A stretch of 64,000 nucleotides of DNA from Anabas testudineus. Its lineage: Eukaryota; Chordata; Actinopteri; Anabantiformes; Anabantidae. Where the stretch lies: positions 21,911,664 through 21,975,663 of the forward strand of contig NC_046619.1 of the NCBI RefSeq assembly GCF_900324465.2, read 5' to 3'. This document shows positions 37,021 through 48,400 of the stretch, in pieces (position 1 is the stretch's first letter; every line of letters begins with the position of its first letter). The position numbers were made by a program, and so were the translations under genes. The notes beneath the pieces were generated by a model that searched no databases, was not told the origin of the DNA, and worked only from the letters and a program-made list of their open reading frames with translations.

Positions 37021-37622
37021 TGTAAGTGCCTCTGTGTTGGTTCATGGTGTTGAGTTTATTGTGTGGTGCAGATTGTTTGCTTTTGTTTAAATGGTTAAAT
37101 GAAAATAGTTGTTGAAATGTTGATGTCACAGTGTGTTGTTCGCTGTAATGTGGTACTTGTGTGTGCCGAGCACTTGCTCTGGCGTGATTAGGGGACATTA
37201 TCATGGGGTGATGTGTCTCGCGGGACTTTGGAGATGCAGCGGGAGTAGGCAGGTGAGCATCTCACCACATGGACTGCAGGTGAGCAGACGGCTCCATCGG
37301 GACTCTGCTGTGTTATACATTAAGTTTAAGTTGTCTACCACTGAAGCCAAAGATAGACATCTCAAAGACTCAAAGAACTCTTTTCATGACAAGCGGCCAA
37401 CGAGGTATTTGTTTATGTACTTTCTTTCATGTGTTTAAAATGTCTTTATTTGTTGTGCGAACATGCTAGGTGCCGTGTAAATGGCTAATTGCTAATGTAC
37501 TGTGTGCTGTTCAAAATGCAGTTCTCACGGCGTTAAGGTGTGAATAAGAACTGAAGAAGAGAAGAAATAAACGCCCGTTTTAAAGAACCGACCTGTGTCT
37601 GTGTTGTCGTGAGAGAGCTACA
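37021..37622 (+). repeat. 3' LTR of inner BEL/Pao element
   Basis: 602 bp, preceded by the purine-rich GGTGGGAG and followed by the CACGG duplication. Confidence 0.95.
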
Positions 37623-37627
37623 CACGG

Positions 37628-40600
37628 AATCCCACAGAGAGGATGCTAGCATATCAGAGAGAGGAGTCCTACAAGAAGGAGAAAAGGCTCTTGCAACTTT
37701 ATGAGCAATGGAAAATCCAGGCACGAAAGGCCAGAGAACAGCTGAAGGTAGATATTCCTGAGAGCCAAATTGCAGATCTCATAGACACATTAGAGAAGGC
37801 AAAGAATGATATTGCTGATATCTACATGGAAGTTAGAGACCATGTTACACCGTCTGGCGAAACAAGACGACGGATTGATGCTTGTGAGGCAGTGACAAGG
37901 GACATTGTTAATGTTGCCTATGAAAGGATTGCAGGGATAGATGGCGATTTTGACAGTACAACAGTGAAGCAGCGTCTTCGTGAACTACTCAATAGAGATT
38001 ATGCTCGCTCCATCTATGGATCTACAGCCTCAGGCTCGAGCATACATTCTGTTACCTCCATCGTAGCAACCAAAGTTGCAGATACTGCAGCAGAGCTAGC
38101 AGCAAAGAAAGTGGAGTATGAGATGCTAATGGAAGAAGAAAAACAACGTGAAAGAATCCAACAGCTGGAAGAACAACAGAAAAGAGATCTAGCAGTTCAA
38201 AAACATGAACTGGAAAAGTTTAAATTTGAAAGGGATATAAGAGCTGCACAAGCGAAACTGAATGTCTACAATCAAGAAATGAAGCAGGACACTGATGTAG
38301 GAAGTGTTGATTACAACACAAGTAGACAGCAGCAGACATATCCCCAGGCAACTATGTTTCCAGCCCCTGTGCAGCAGCCCATCAACGGTCCAGCGGTAAC
38401 ATCACTTTCACAAAATGATGTTTCTTATCTTGCTCAAGCCCTCCAAGACAGCATGTTCATGAATAGGCTTCCTGTGCCAGAACCAACTGTATTCACTGGA
38501 GACCCTATCCAGTTCATTGAATGGAAAGCTTCATTTATATCACTCATAGACAAAAAACACATCTCTTCAGCAGACAAACTACATTTTTTGAAGAGGTATT
38601 TAGGAGGTCCAGCCAGAAAAACACTTGATGGCATATTTTATAGGAATGATGATGAAGCATACAAGGATGCTTGGACTCGTCTCAACAACAGGTATGGTCA
38701 GCCATTTATCATACAGAGAGCTTTCAGAGAAAGACTGGCAAGCTGGCCAAAGCTTCACTCAAAGGATGCTGAAGGATTTAGGACATTTGCAGATTTCCTG
38801 CAAACATGTCAAAAAGCCATGCCTCATGTCAAAGGTCCCGATATTTTGAATGACCGTGAAGAAAACCAGAAACTAGTTAAACGGTTACCTGACTGGGCAG
38901 AATCACGGTGGAACAGACAGGTCACTAACATTATGGAAGATAGGCAGGACTTTCCAAGTTTCCAGGACTTTGTAACCTTTATGCTGAAAGAGGCAGATAT
39001 TGTCTGCAACCCCATAACATCCTTTCATGCTCTTCACTCATCAGGAACACACACGGAGAAATTCTGTCTTAAGGAAAGAAAGGCAAAGTTCAGTGTGGTC
39101 CACACACAGACAGCAACCGAGACCGATAGCCAATTTCAAGTGAAACCACGTATAAAGGCACCATGCACATTTTGTCAAGACAGCAAACATCGCCTGCACG
39201 CCTGTCCTGAGTTTAAAGGGAAATCTCTTGAAGAAAGACAAAAATATGTAAGGGAAAAGAGACTTTTCTATGGTTGTTTGCAGCCAGGTCATAGTGCGCG
39301 GGAATGCCGACACAGACACACATGTGATGTCTGTAAAGGGAAACACCCAACCTATCTCCACGATGATAATTTCAACAAGGGCAAGGCAACAGCAGCCTCG
39401 AATCAAAGCAGTGTAAGTGAAGGACCTACCGCATTGTCTCTCAGTGTGAAGAGTGAGCAACCATCCTTCAACACCTCCATGATTGTACCAGTTTGGCTTT
39501 CTTCAGTCAGCAACCCAGGTGTGGAACAGCTGGTTTATGCCTTGCTTGACACACAAAGTGACACAGTCTACATTGACCAAGACGTCAGCCATAGCATACA
39601 GACTAAGTCACACCCTGTTAGACTGAAGCTAGCCACTATGACGGGAAAAACTACATTGGTGCACAGTGAAAGAATCAAAGGGGTCAAAGTCCGAGGCTAC
39701 AACTCCACGCTCTTCATTGACCTCCCTCCTGCCAACACCAAAGATTGTATACCAGTTAATAGAGCATGCATTCCTACCTGTGAAACGGCAAAGCACTGGA
39801 ATCATCTGAACAAAATAGCAGAGCAAATTCCACCACATCTGGAGTGTGAAGTTGGTCTACTAATAGGCTATAACTGTTCAAGAGCACTGGCACCACAGCA
39901 AGTAATCGTAGGGAAGGATAATGAGCCTTATGCAGTTCGCACAGATCTAGGCTGGAGCATTGTAGGCTGTACACCATCCTACCATGACACACCAAACACC
40001 AACAAAATGTGCCACAGGGTAGCAGTCAAGGAACTCCCTCCTGCAACTCCATCTGATGTGATTAAGGTGCTTGAGTCCGACTTTAAAGACACTTGTAAGG
40101 ATGATAGGACTGTGTCTCAAGATGACATTGTATTTTTGAAAATGTTAAAGGAAGGTATTCAAAAAAATGCTCAAGAACACTACGAGATGCCACTACCCTT
40201 TAAGGAAAGACCACACCTACCTGATAACAAACAACTAGCTGTTGTCAGGCTTGGTCATCTGAAGAGGAAGCTGTTAAGGGATGACAACTACAAGGAACAT
40301 TACATAAAGTTCGTTAACGAGGTAATCGAAAGAGGTTATGCAGAAGAGGTTTGTGATGAAGGAAAGGAAGGGGAAAATTGGTATATACTCCACCACAGAG
40401 TTTATCACTCAAAAAAAACAGATAGGCATCGTGTTGTCTTTGACTGTTCTGCTAGGTATAAAGGTACTCGTCTCAATGCCCATGTGCTTTCAGGCCCAGA
40501 TCTGACAAACAGTCTAGCTGGTGTTTTCATCGGATTCAGAACACACCACATGGCACTCATGTATGATGTTGAGCAGATGTTCCATGAATTACATGTGTTT

Positions 40601-43573
40601 AAGGCTGATCGAGACTATCTGCGTTTTTTATGGTGGAAGGATGGCGACCTGAAGGCAGATCCACAACAGTACCGCATGAAGGTTCATCTTTTTGGTTCTG
40701 CATTGTCGCCAGGATGCGCCAACTATGGTCTGAAATATCTTGCAAGGGAAAATGAGAGCCTGTTTCCCCTTGGCTCATAGTTCATCATGAGAGACTTCTA
40801 TTTTGATGATGATGTCTCAAGCGTAGCAAGTGTGAATGAAGCTGTGCAGCTTGCGAGTGAAGCCCAGAAACTTTGTGCTGTTGGCGGTCTGAGGCTTCAC
40901 AAGTTTGTGTGTAACAACAAAGCTGGAGAAAATTCCACTGTCTGAGCAGGTCACAGAAGCAAAGACCCTTGACCTCACATTTTGTGACACAAGGATAGAA
41001 AGAGCTCTGGGAGTACTTTGGCACATTGAAAGTGACACTCTAAGATATCACATCTGCCTGAAGAATCAGCCAGCAACACGGCGCACAATACTGTCTACAG
41101 TCGCTTGTCTTTATGATCCACTGGGATTTGTCGCTCCTTTTCTATTGACTGGAAAAAGAGTTCTTCAGGAAATGTGCAAAAATGGAACAGGCTGGGATGA
41201 TCCTCTCACCAGCCAACTGCAGCCAGTATGGGAAAACTGGAAGAGTGACATTGCAAATTTGGAAAGGATAAAGATACCTCGTTGCTATGTGCCAGCTGAT
41301 TTTGGACATGTTGTTAAAAAAGAGTTACACCACTTTTCTGATGCAAGCACACATGGTTATGGTCAGTGTTCCTATTTGAGACAGGTGAATCAAGATGGGA
41401 ATGTTCATTGTGCTCTCATCACAGGAAAGTCGAGAGTGGCTCCCTTAAAGGTCATTACCATTCCTAGGTTAGAGTTAACAGCGGCTGTTGTTTCAGTGGC
41501 AGTAAGTAGTATTCTAAAGGAGGAGCTTGGTTTCTCAAACATGGATGAATACTTCTGGACCGACTCCAAGGTGATTTTGGGGTACATCTACAACGAGGCA
41601 CGTCGTTTTCACACGTTTGTATCGAATCGGATACAAAGGATACATCTCACCACAACCCCACAACAGTGGCGATATGTTTCTACTGATAAGAACCCTGCAG
41701 ACATCGCCTCAAGAGGTGCAAGTGTAAGTGAGCTTCTTTCATCAGACTGGTTTACAGGACCTCAGTTTTTGTGGGAGAAAGAGATTCTTTCACCTAAAGA
41801 GGTTATCACAGAAATAACGATTGGTGATCCAGAAGTCAGAAAGGTTCAGTCACTGAATGTACAAACCACAGAACAAATAGGTCTCTCACACTGCTTGTTA
41901 AGATTTTCTTCATGGTATAAGGTCACTCAAGCTATCGCACGTTTGCTTCGTCGTATCAGGGGCAACAAGTCCACAGGCCACAGCACTGTACAAGAAAGAG
42001 AGGAAGCAGGGTGCATCATTGTAAGAGATGTGCAAAAACAAGTGTATTCAGAGGAAATCAAGTTGCTTAGTAAGGGATCCCAAATTCCATCTAAGAGCAA
42101 ACTGTATCCCCTGGAAGCCTTTCTGGACAAGGATGGAACCCTCAGGGTGGGAGGAAGACTGAAAAATGCTTGTCTCCCTACTTCACAGAAACATCCAATA
42201 GTTATGCCAAAGGACCATCATGTCACCAAGATGATAATCACTCACTATCATGAGCAGGTTCAGCATCAAGGAAAAGGTTTCACTATTAATGAAATCAGAT
42301 CAAATGGATACTGGGTTCCAGGAATAAACAAAGCTGTTGCATCACACATATATCAGTGTATCAAGTGCCGGAAAATCAGAAGACTCACAGAAGAACAGAG
42401 AATGGCAGATCTGCCGTCAGAGCGGGTAGAGCCATCACCACCATTCACCTATTGTGGAATGGACTGTTTTGGCCCATTCATTACCAAGGAAGGACGCAAG
42501 GTACACAAGCGATATGGTCTGCTTTTTACCTGCCTTTGCTGTCGAGCTATCCACATTGAAATGCTAGATGACATGTCAACAGATGCCTTTATAAATGGAC
42601 TACGTTGTTTTATAGCATTAAGAGGAGCAGTATGTAAAATAAGGTGTGATCAGGGAAGTAATTTTGTGGGAGCAAAAAATGAACTTAAAGAAGCTCTAAA
42701 GCAAGTGGATGCTGATCGTTTAACTGCATTTCTGGCAGAGAAACAGTGTGACTTCAACTTGAATGCTCCCCAATACAGCAATGTTGGAGGCGTAAGGGGA
42801 AAGACAAATCAGGACTGTGAGGAACATGCTTTGTTACACACTCTCACTCTCACCAGGCAGGCTAGATGACGCCTCACTGCGGACTTTCCTATATGAGGCA
42901 ATGGCTTTTGTAAATAGTCGTCCACTCACAGTTCAAAACTTAAATAATCCAGTTAGCGCTGAACCGTTAACACCTAACCACCTGCACACTATGAAACCTG
43001 TAACGACCTTACCACCTCCAGGCACGTTTATTAGAGAGGACATGTATGCACGCAAGAGGTGGCGTCATGTTCAGTATCTTGCAAAGCAGTTTTGGAGTAG
43101 ATGGAAACGAGAATATCTCTGCAATGTTGCCATTAGACAATGTTGGCATCCTCAGAGAAGGAACCTGAAGGTTGGGGACATAGTCATGGAGAAAGCAGAT
43201 GATTTGCCACAAGGTGAGTGGAGGTTGGCTAGAGTTATCGAGACAGTGCTGTCTGATTATGGACTTGTGAGGAGGGTGAAGATACTGTTTGGAGACAAGA
43301 AGATGGGACAAAAGGGACTGTGTTCAAGCAAGCCTTCTGTTGTCGAGCGCCCAGTTCAAAAGCTTGTTCTGCTGCTAGAGACTATCTAAGCACTCTCCCC
43401 TTCATGGCCATATCCTTTTTAGTATGAAGAGGCTTACATAATTACATGTGAACTCACATTGATGCATATTTTCATAGTTTTTAGTAAACCTTATGGACTA
43501 AAGGTCACTTTAAGTTGAGAAATTATTTGTGTTTAATTGTAGCTATATGTAAACACCCATAATTTGGTGGGAG
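37628..43573 (+). mobile_element. main gag-pol region of outer BEL/Pao element (fossil)
   Basis: Same part order as the inner element: coiled-coil gag, gag core (about 38.45-39.0 kb), zinc knuckles (39.16-39.35 kb), protease-like segment (near 39.54 kb), reverse transcriptase (40.4-40.8 kb), RNase H (41.3-41.6 kb), integrase zinc-binding region (42.24-42.4 kb), integrase core (42.45-42.8 kb) and C-terminal domain to about 43.39 kb. It is clearly related to the inner element but well diverged, so it belongs to a different family of the superfamily. Broken in a few places. Confidence 0.9.
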
Positions 43574-44020
43574 TGTAAGTGACCTCAAAGGCAAATACTT
43601 GAGTGTTAATTGTTCTGCTGTAGTTAGTTTTGTCGAATGCTTTTGTTTTGGTATTTCCTGTTTAATTGGGCATTTTATTTTGAAGAGTCAATTGAAGGAA
43701 GTAAGTAGACGGTAATTATACGGCGCTAGCGCACGGCAAGCTAATGAAGGTTAACAAGGACACGGAGCAAGGAAGGCGCTAATTACTTATAGTAATTAGT
43801 TAATTATTTTGTTTAGATCCCGTCGAAGTGGAAACAAGGTTTGTTCACGGATTTGTAAAGTTTTTATTGTGTTTTGTTTAAGTTATCATGACATTATTTT
43901 TAATGGATTGTACTTGTTTTACTTTAGCTCTTACGTTGGTTTGTGGAGTTAAGGCCAAGGAATAAAAACTACCAGACCATCAGTAAAACACGTTTCTTTT
44001 AATTCGACGGGGATGCTACA
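43574..44020 (+). repeat. 3' LTR of outer BEL/Pao element
   Basis: 447 bp, followed by the CTGAC target duplication. Confidence 0.93.
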
Positions 44021-44025
44021 CTGAC

Positions 44026-45057
44026 TGTGTGCTGTAGTTGGTCTGACGTCCACCACATGCTGCCGTGATCAACAAGTATGTAAAAGTGAAAACCTCACTA
44101 CGAGTTTTACACAACAACTGATATGAACACTGGGGGAGTTTCACAATAAGAGTCATGTTATGGTCATCAAACCTCCACTGTTCGGGGATTTGGGAGTTTT
44201 TGAACAGTCCTGATCTTTTATGTTATGCCTTTATTAAACACACTCATTAAACATACAGAGTGATGGTGGAAAAATAAGTGAAACAACCAAAATTTAAAAG
44301 AATAATGTTTAACACACAATAATACAATATGGCCTCCTCACGTTGAATATATTATATCTTCTTGCAAGTTTCTTAAAAAAAAAACACTTTTAAAAATCAC
44401 AATTAAATAATAAAGAAATTGAAAACAAGCATAAAGATACATAAATATATAACAAACCAAAGTTAAAAAAAGTTCTTCATAGATTCTTAAGCAATTTATT
44501 ATTTTCACTTTTAAGCTAATTTATTAGACATTTTCATAATATTTAAAAACTTTTGTCTGGAGACTTTTGACCATGTACAGATATAAACAGTATTTTACTG
44601 TTCATAGTGTTTTGATTTTGTTCAGTTTTGTTTTGTTCAAAAAGAAACATGATTAAATCTATTTGAAAATATTTTAGTATTTTTTATTTGGTATGTCGAT
44701 GTACTTAATTCTACTTAGTTGTCTATTGAGGCAATATTTTGTTTTTTGTCTGTAGTGTGTTTGAATTGTGTCTCAGTTTGTTTAAATTCCTTTATTAGTA
44801 TTTTATTTTATTTTTGATCAGCTGTCTTAAAAGCTTCACTCAGAACAGATGGTTATGATCTGTAGGAACCACCAAGTACTAAAAGTCTTGAAACCTGCAG
44901 GATGTTGTGCAGGTGAGGAGTTCCCTGTTCCACAGGTATGTTTTTAAGGCTGAGATAAGAACAGTCATCACACCTGAGTGGGTGGAGCGTCTGGCGACCT
45001 GTGCATCCTTACAACCAGCAGCAGGTGCTTCAGTTAGTGCTCCACCTTCCTGCTCTG
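44026..45057. other. 3' flank of the adrenergic receptor gene
   Basis: AT-rich, no gene. It should contain the 3' UTR of the minus-strand receptor gene. Several TTTATT (AATAAA on the minus strand) lie at 44787-44812 and could be its poly(A) signals. Confidence 0.5.
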
Positions 45058-45423
45058 TCACAGTTTAGAAGCCGGCGTTTCCTCTGCAGCTCTGGGCTTC
45101 TCCTCTTCTTCTCTGTTTCCGCTCCCCCGCCCCGCTCCCACCCCCAGCGACGTCCCAGCATTCTTAGCAAGTGGTGCCACAGGGCCTGGGTGTCCTTTCC
45201 GGGCTGATCCGGGGAGGAGGCCCCGGTCTGAGGAGGAGGTCCAGGGTGGGGGTCGGATCCTGGGGGCAGGACAGAGTGGGCTCGGACTGATAGAGGACAG
45301 CGTCTGCTGGCTGCCGTTCAGGAAAGACGAGGTGTTGGAGCCCTGATGGCAGCGGTAGTTGGAGTACGCCTGCCAGCCCTGACGCTTTTTCTTCCAACGA
45401 CAATGTAGGATCCGGATGAAGGC
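45058..45423 (-). CDS. adra1b: adra1b exon 5 (residues 360-480)
   Basis: Begins [13 protein letters not shown] after the acceptor GTCTTTAG and runs through a Ser/Pro-rich tail to ETPASKL and a TGA at 45060-45058. No other start is needed because the phase matches exon 4. The tail is shorter than in mammals. Confidence 0.85.
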   Translation of the reverse strand, partial: AFIRILHCRWKKKRQGWQAYSNYRCHQGSNTSSFLNGSQQTLSSISPSPLCPAPRIRPPPWTSSSDRGLLPGSARKGHPGPVAPLAKNAGTSLGVGAGRGSGNREEEEKPRAAEETPASKL

Positions 45424-48400
45424 CTAAAGACAGAAAACCAGTTAGTCCAGAACCAGACCTCGGTGTGTTTAATGTCCTTTTTAGACATTTTAGATGAAAA
45501 CATTAGTGATTTGTCAGTTTGTTTAGGTGAGGCCTTTGAGGCAGTGGAGAGTATTAACACATACAGCTGTGAGCATTAGTACTGTTAGTAAGAATCGTTG
45601 GTATCAGTAGTAATATCAGTACCAGCTGCAGTACTGTGTTACCTGCTTGAACTCGCGGCTGTAGCAGGGGTAGATGATGGGGTTCAGGCAGCTGTTGAAG
45701 TAACCAAGCCAGAAAATGACCTTAAAGCAGGTCTCAGGAGGACGGAGGCTGCTGTTGAACGATCCTGAAGACAAACACATTAACCAATAAGGCAATAAAC
45801 ACAAAAACAGAAAAGCAGAGAAGAGAAATGTTTTTAAACCAGAAGAGTCTCACATGTTGCAGCCGCCTTGAACACACACACACGTCTGAGACTCTGTTCA
45901 AGACTTCATTAGGAATTTGGCAAATTCTAAAACTGGCAGCAGGTGATGGGTTAACCGGAGGAAAGTAATCAACAGTCTGATGAATGTATTTCAAAGTTAC
46001 ATTTCTTTATAAACGTCTGTCTGTCGCTGCATGTCTGTGATTAATTACTGGTTTATAAAACTTAACAAATTCAATTCAATTCAATTTTATTTGTATAGTT
46101 CTTTTTACAATTGACATTGTCACAAAGCAGCTTTACACAACCAAAGAACAGTGAATGTGTATGAATCATGAAATCAGATTGTCCCTGATGAGCAAGCCGA
46201 GGGCGACGGTGGCAAGAAAAACTCCCTGAGAAGGCAACAGGAAGAAACCTTGAGAGGAACCAGACTCAACAGGGAACCCATCCTCATATGGGTGATTACA
46301 TGCTATGTAGGCAGCAGTCTAGTATAACAGTTAAAGTCTTTATTGATGAGCTGCAGGTCAGACTTTCACCACCAGGGAGCAGCAACACCCCAGGAGCTGT
46401 GATCAGTAAGATAAGATATAAAATATCACTTATCTGTCCTCAAAGAAGCTGATGTGCAGAGTATACGCAGTATTACAGTATTTAAACTGCATGCTGCAGT
46501 ATAATGGAACATAGTAAGTATACAGTAGCAAACGTTACATAGATATTAAGACTCTCGTGTCCTTGATTCCTTTCTTCTTCTCCTACCTCCTTGTCTCCTG
46601 TTAATGTTTCCTGTTGCCTTGTTTTCTCTCCTCTGTCTTACTTTTATCTCCTTATCTCTTCTCCTTGTCTCCTCTCCTTTGTGTCTTTGTCTGTTCTTCT
46701 CTCCTTTTTCCTTTTTTTCTAAGTCTCTTCTGTTGCCTCCTTCTCTTGTTTCCTCTCATTCCTCCTTATCTTATTATCTTCTCCCGCCTTCTTGTTTAAT
46801 TTCCTTACTGAATTTCTTTTCTCCTCCTCTCTTTGTTTCCTCTCTCCTTGCCTGTGCTCCCTCCTTGTCTCCTCTCTCCTTAAAGGTTCTGACCTGTAGA
46901 TGAGGCAGGTGATCTCCAGTATGTTGCAGGTTTTCAGAGGATTTTGGTGGATTTTGTGGATCAGGATTTTGATGTTCTGCAGATAACACTGACTCCTGAG
47001 CAAGTGGATTATTTCTCCCTGAACATGGACTTGTAAGGCCATCCTGCACCTCAGGCTGCTGCCTCTGACTATATATGAAGAATTTCACTGTTAAACCTGA
47101 CGACCATCATGTGAAGAACATGTGACGCCCGACTGTCATCTAAAAACACGTATCTCCAAGTTTGGTGCTTCTTCCTCCAAACACAGAAAAAATATATTTT
47201 GGTCTCATTTAAGTACAGTTTTGGTTTCCTGCCACATTCTTCTCTCTTATGTTTGATCCTGTCTGTATTTTGCAGGCAGAAGCTCAGTGATGGTTTAATG
47301 TTTGAATCTGAATCAGATTTCAGGTCATATTTTTGAGTGTATAATGAGGCACCTGTCTCCAATTTGACAGGGAGGACAAGATACACAAATTACATATGAC
47401 GTGTTTGAAGTGTCCTGATCTTCCAAACTCCTATTGGTGCTAAGCCACAATAACTAACACCTGCACGCAACTGTCCCTTTCACCTCGCACAGTATCGGTA
47501 ACTCAGGTTCCTCGTCTGTGTCTGAAGTTCAACTCTCTGCAACCTCGACAGTGACTTGACTGAAAAACTAAATCACTGAGCGACTGACTCTGTGTTAATA
47601 AAATCAAAGTTGAGCTTCAGCTGCTGCTCATTTAAATGTGATAATCAACACCTGCAAAGTTCACAACTATTTTACAAATTCAAATCTATGTCGACATTTT
47701 GTTGTTTTTTATATCAAACTAATACAGAGCTACAAATTTATTGCATTCCTTTTTTAAAGAGCATGTGACCAGATTATTTTCCCCTCATGTAGGAAACAGG
47801 GGGTGTAGTGGAAAAGGGAACTGGAGCATGCAAGAGAAGATTACATGTTCCTGCTGGAGAGAGGTGACCACAGCAGGCGGTTTGTCATCATCATCATCAA
47901 GTTTCCATGCAAGAGGCTTCACTATTAACAGCTGCTGTAACTCGACGTGATTGAACAGGGCTGACACGGTAACTTCACACAGCTGGGTCAGATTACAGAG
48001 GCTACAGTTTCCATTTACATACAGATTACATGTATTTTTCAACGTGTGGGGGGTTTGTCAGCATAATTATGAGTTACTAAATGGCAAAGGGATTACACTT
48101 CTACGACACTTACCCTGTAAAATTTTAGTGACTCTGATATTTCCTCTGTCACCACCCTCAGGACACACTTTACATGTACCTCCAATAACGGATAAATCAT
48201 CAGAACGTCTGTTAATATTGTGGCTGTAATGAGCTCAAAGGGCCCAGCTGGATATTCTCTGACGCTGAATATAAAATCACTTCCTCCACTCGGTTGTTTT
48301 ATTAAACGCTGCGTGGCTCAGTGACGCAGTCTCCGCTTTATGCAGAGTCATGATCTGCACTGCGTCCTCAGTAAATCAGCAGTGAGGACAGACTGAACCT

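Larger units (their letters stand above)
29408..37622 (+). mobile_element. BEL/Pao LTR retrotransposon (inner, nested)
   Basis: Two 602-bp LTRs (29408-30009 and 37021-37622) show no difference on reading, so the insertion is very young. The 5-bp duplication CACGG lies on both sides (29403-29407 and 37623-37627), inside outer-element sequence, which proves the order of insertion. GGTGGGAG precedes the 3' LTR, as in the outer element. The coding region runs from about 30.7 to 36.9 kb. The copy is nearly whole, with about two breaks. Confidence 0.95.
28759..44020 (+). mobile_element. BEL/Pao LTR retrotransposon (outer), interrupted by a second one
   Basis: LTRs of about 447 bp at 28759-29204 and 43574-44020 start TGTAAGTGACC and end GATGCTACA. 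The 5-bp target duplication CTGAC flanks the element (28754-28758 and 44021-44025). The purine-rich GGTGGGAG precedes the 3' LTR. The LTRs differ at about two positions, so the insertion is recent. The internal region codes for a gag-pol of BEL/Pao type in the + direction. A second BEL/Pao element is inserted near the 5' end of its coding region. Besides that insertion the copy is broken in a few places. Confidence 0.93.

Noticed and set aside
46604-46903. Leu/Ser-rich frames in the pyrimidine tract
   Set aside because: Composition artefact of the C/T run inside an intron.
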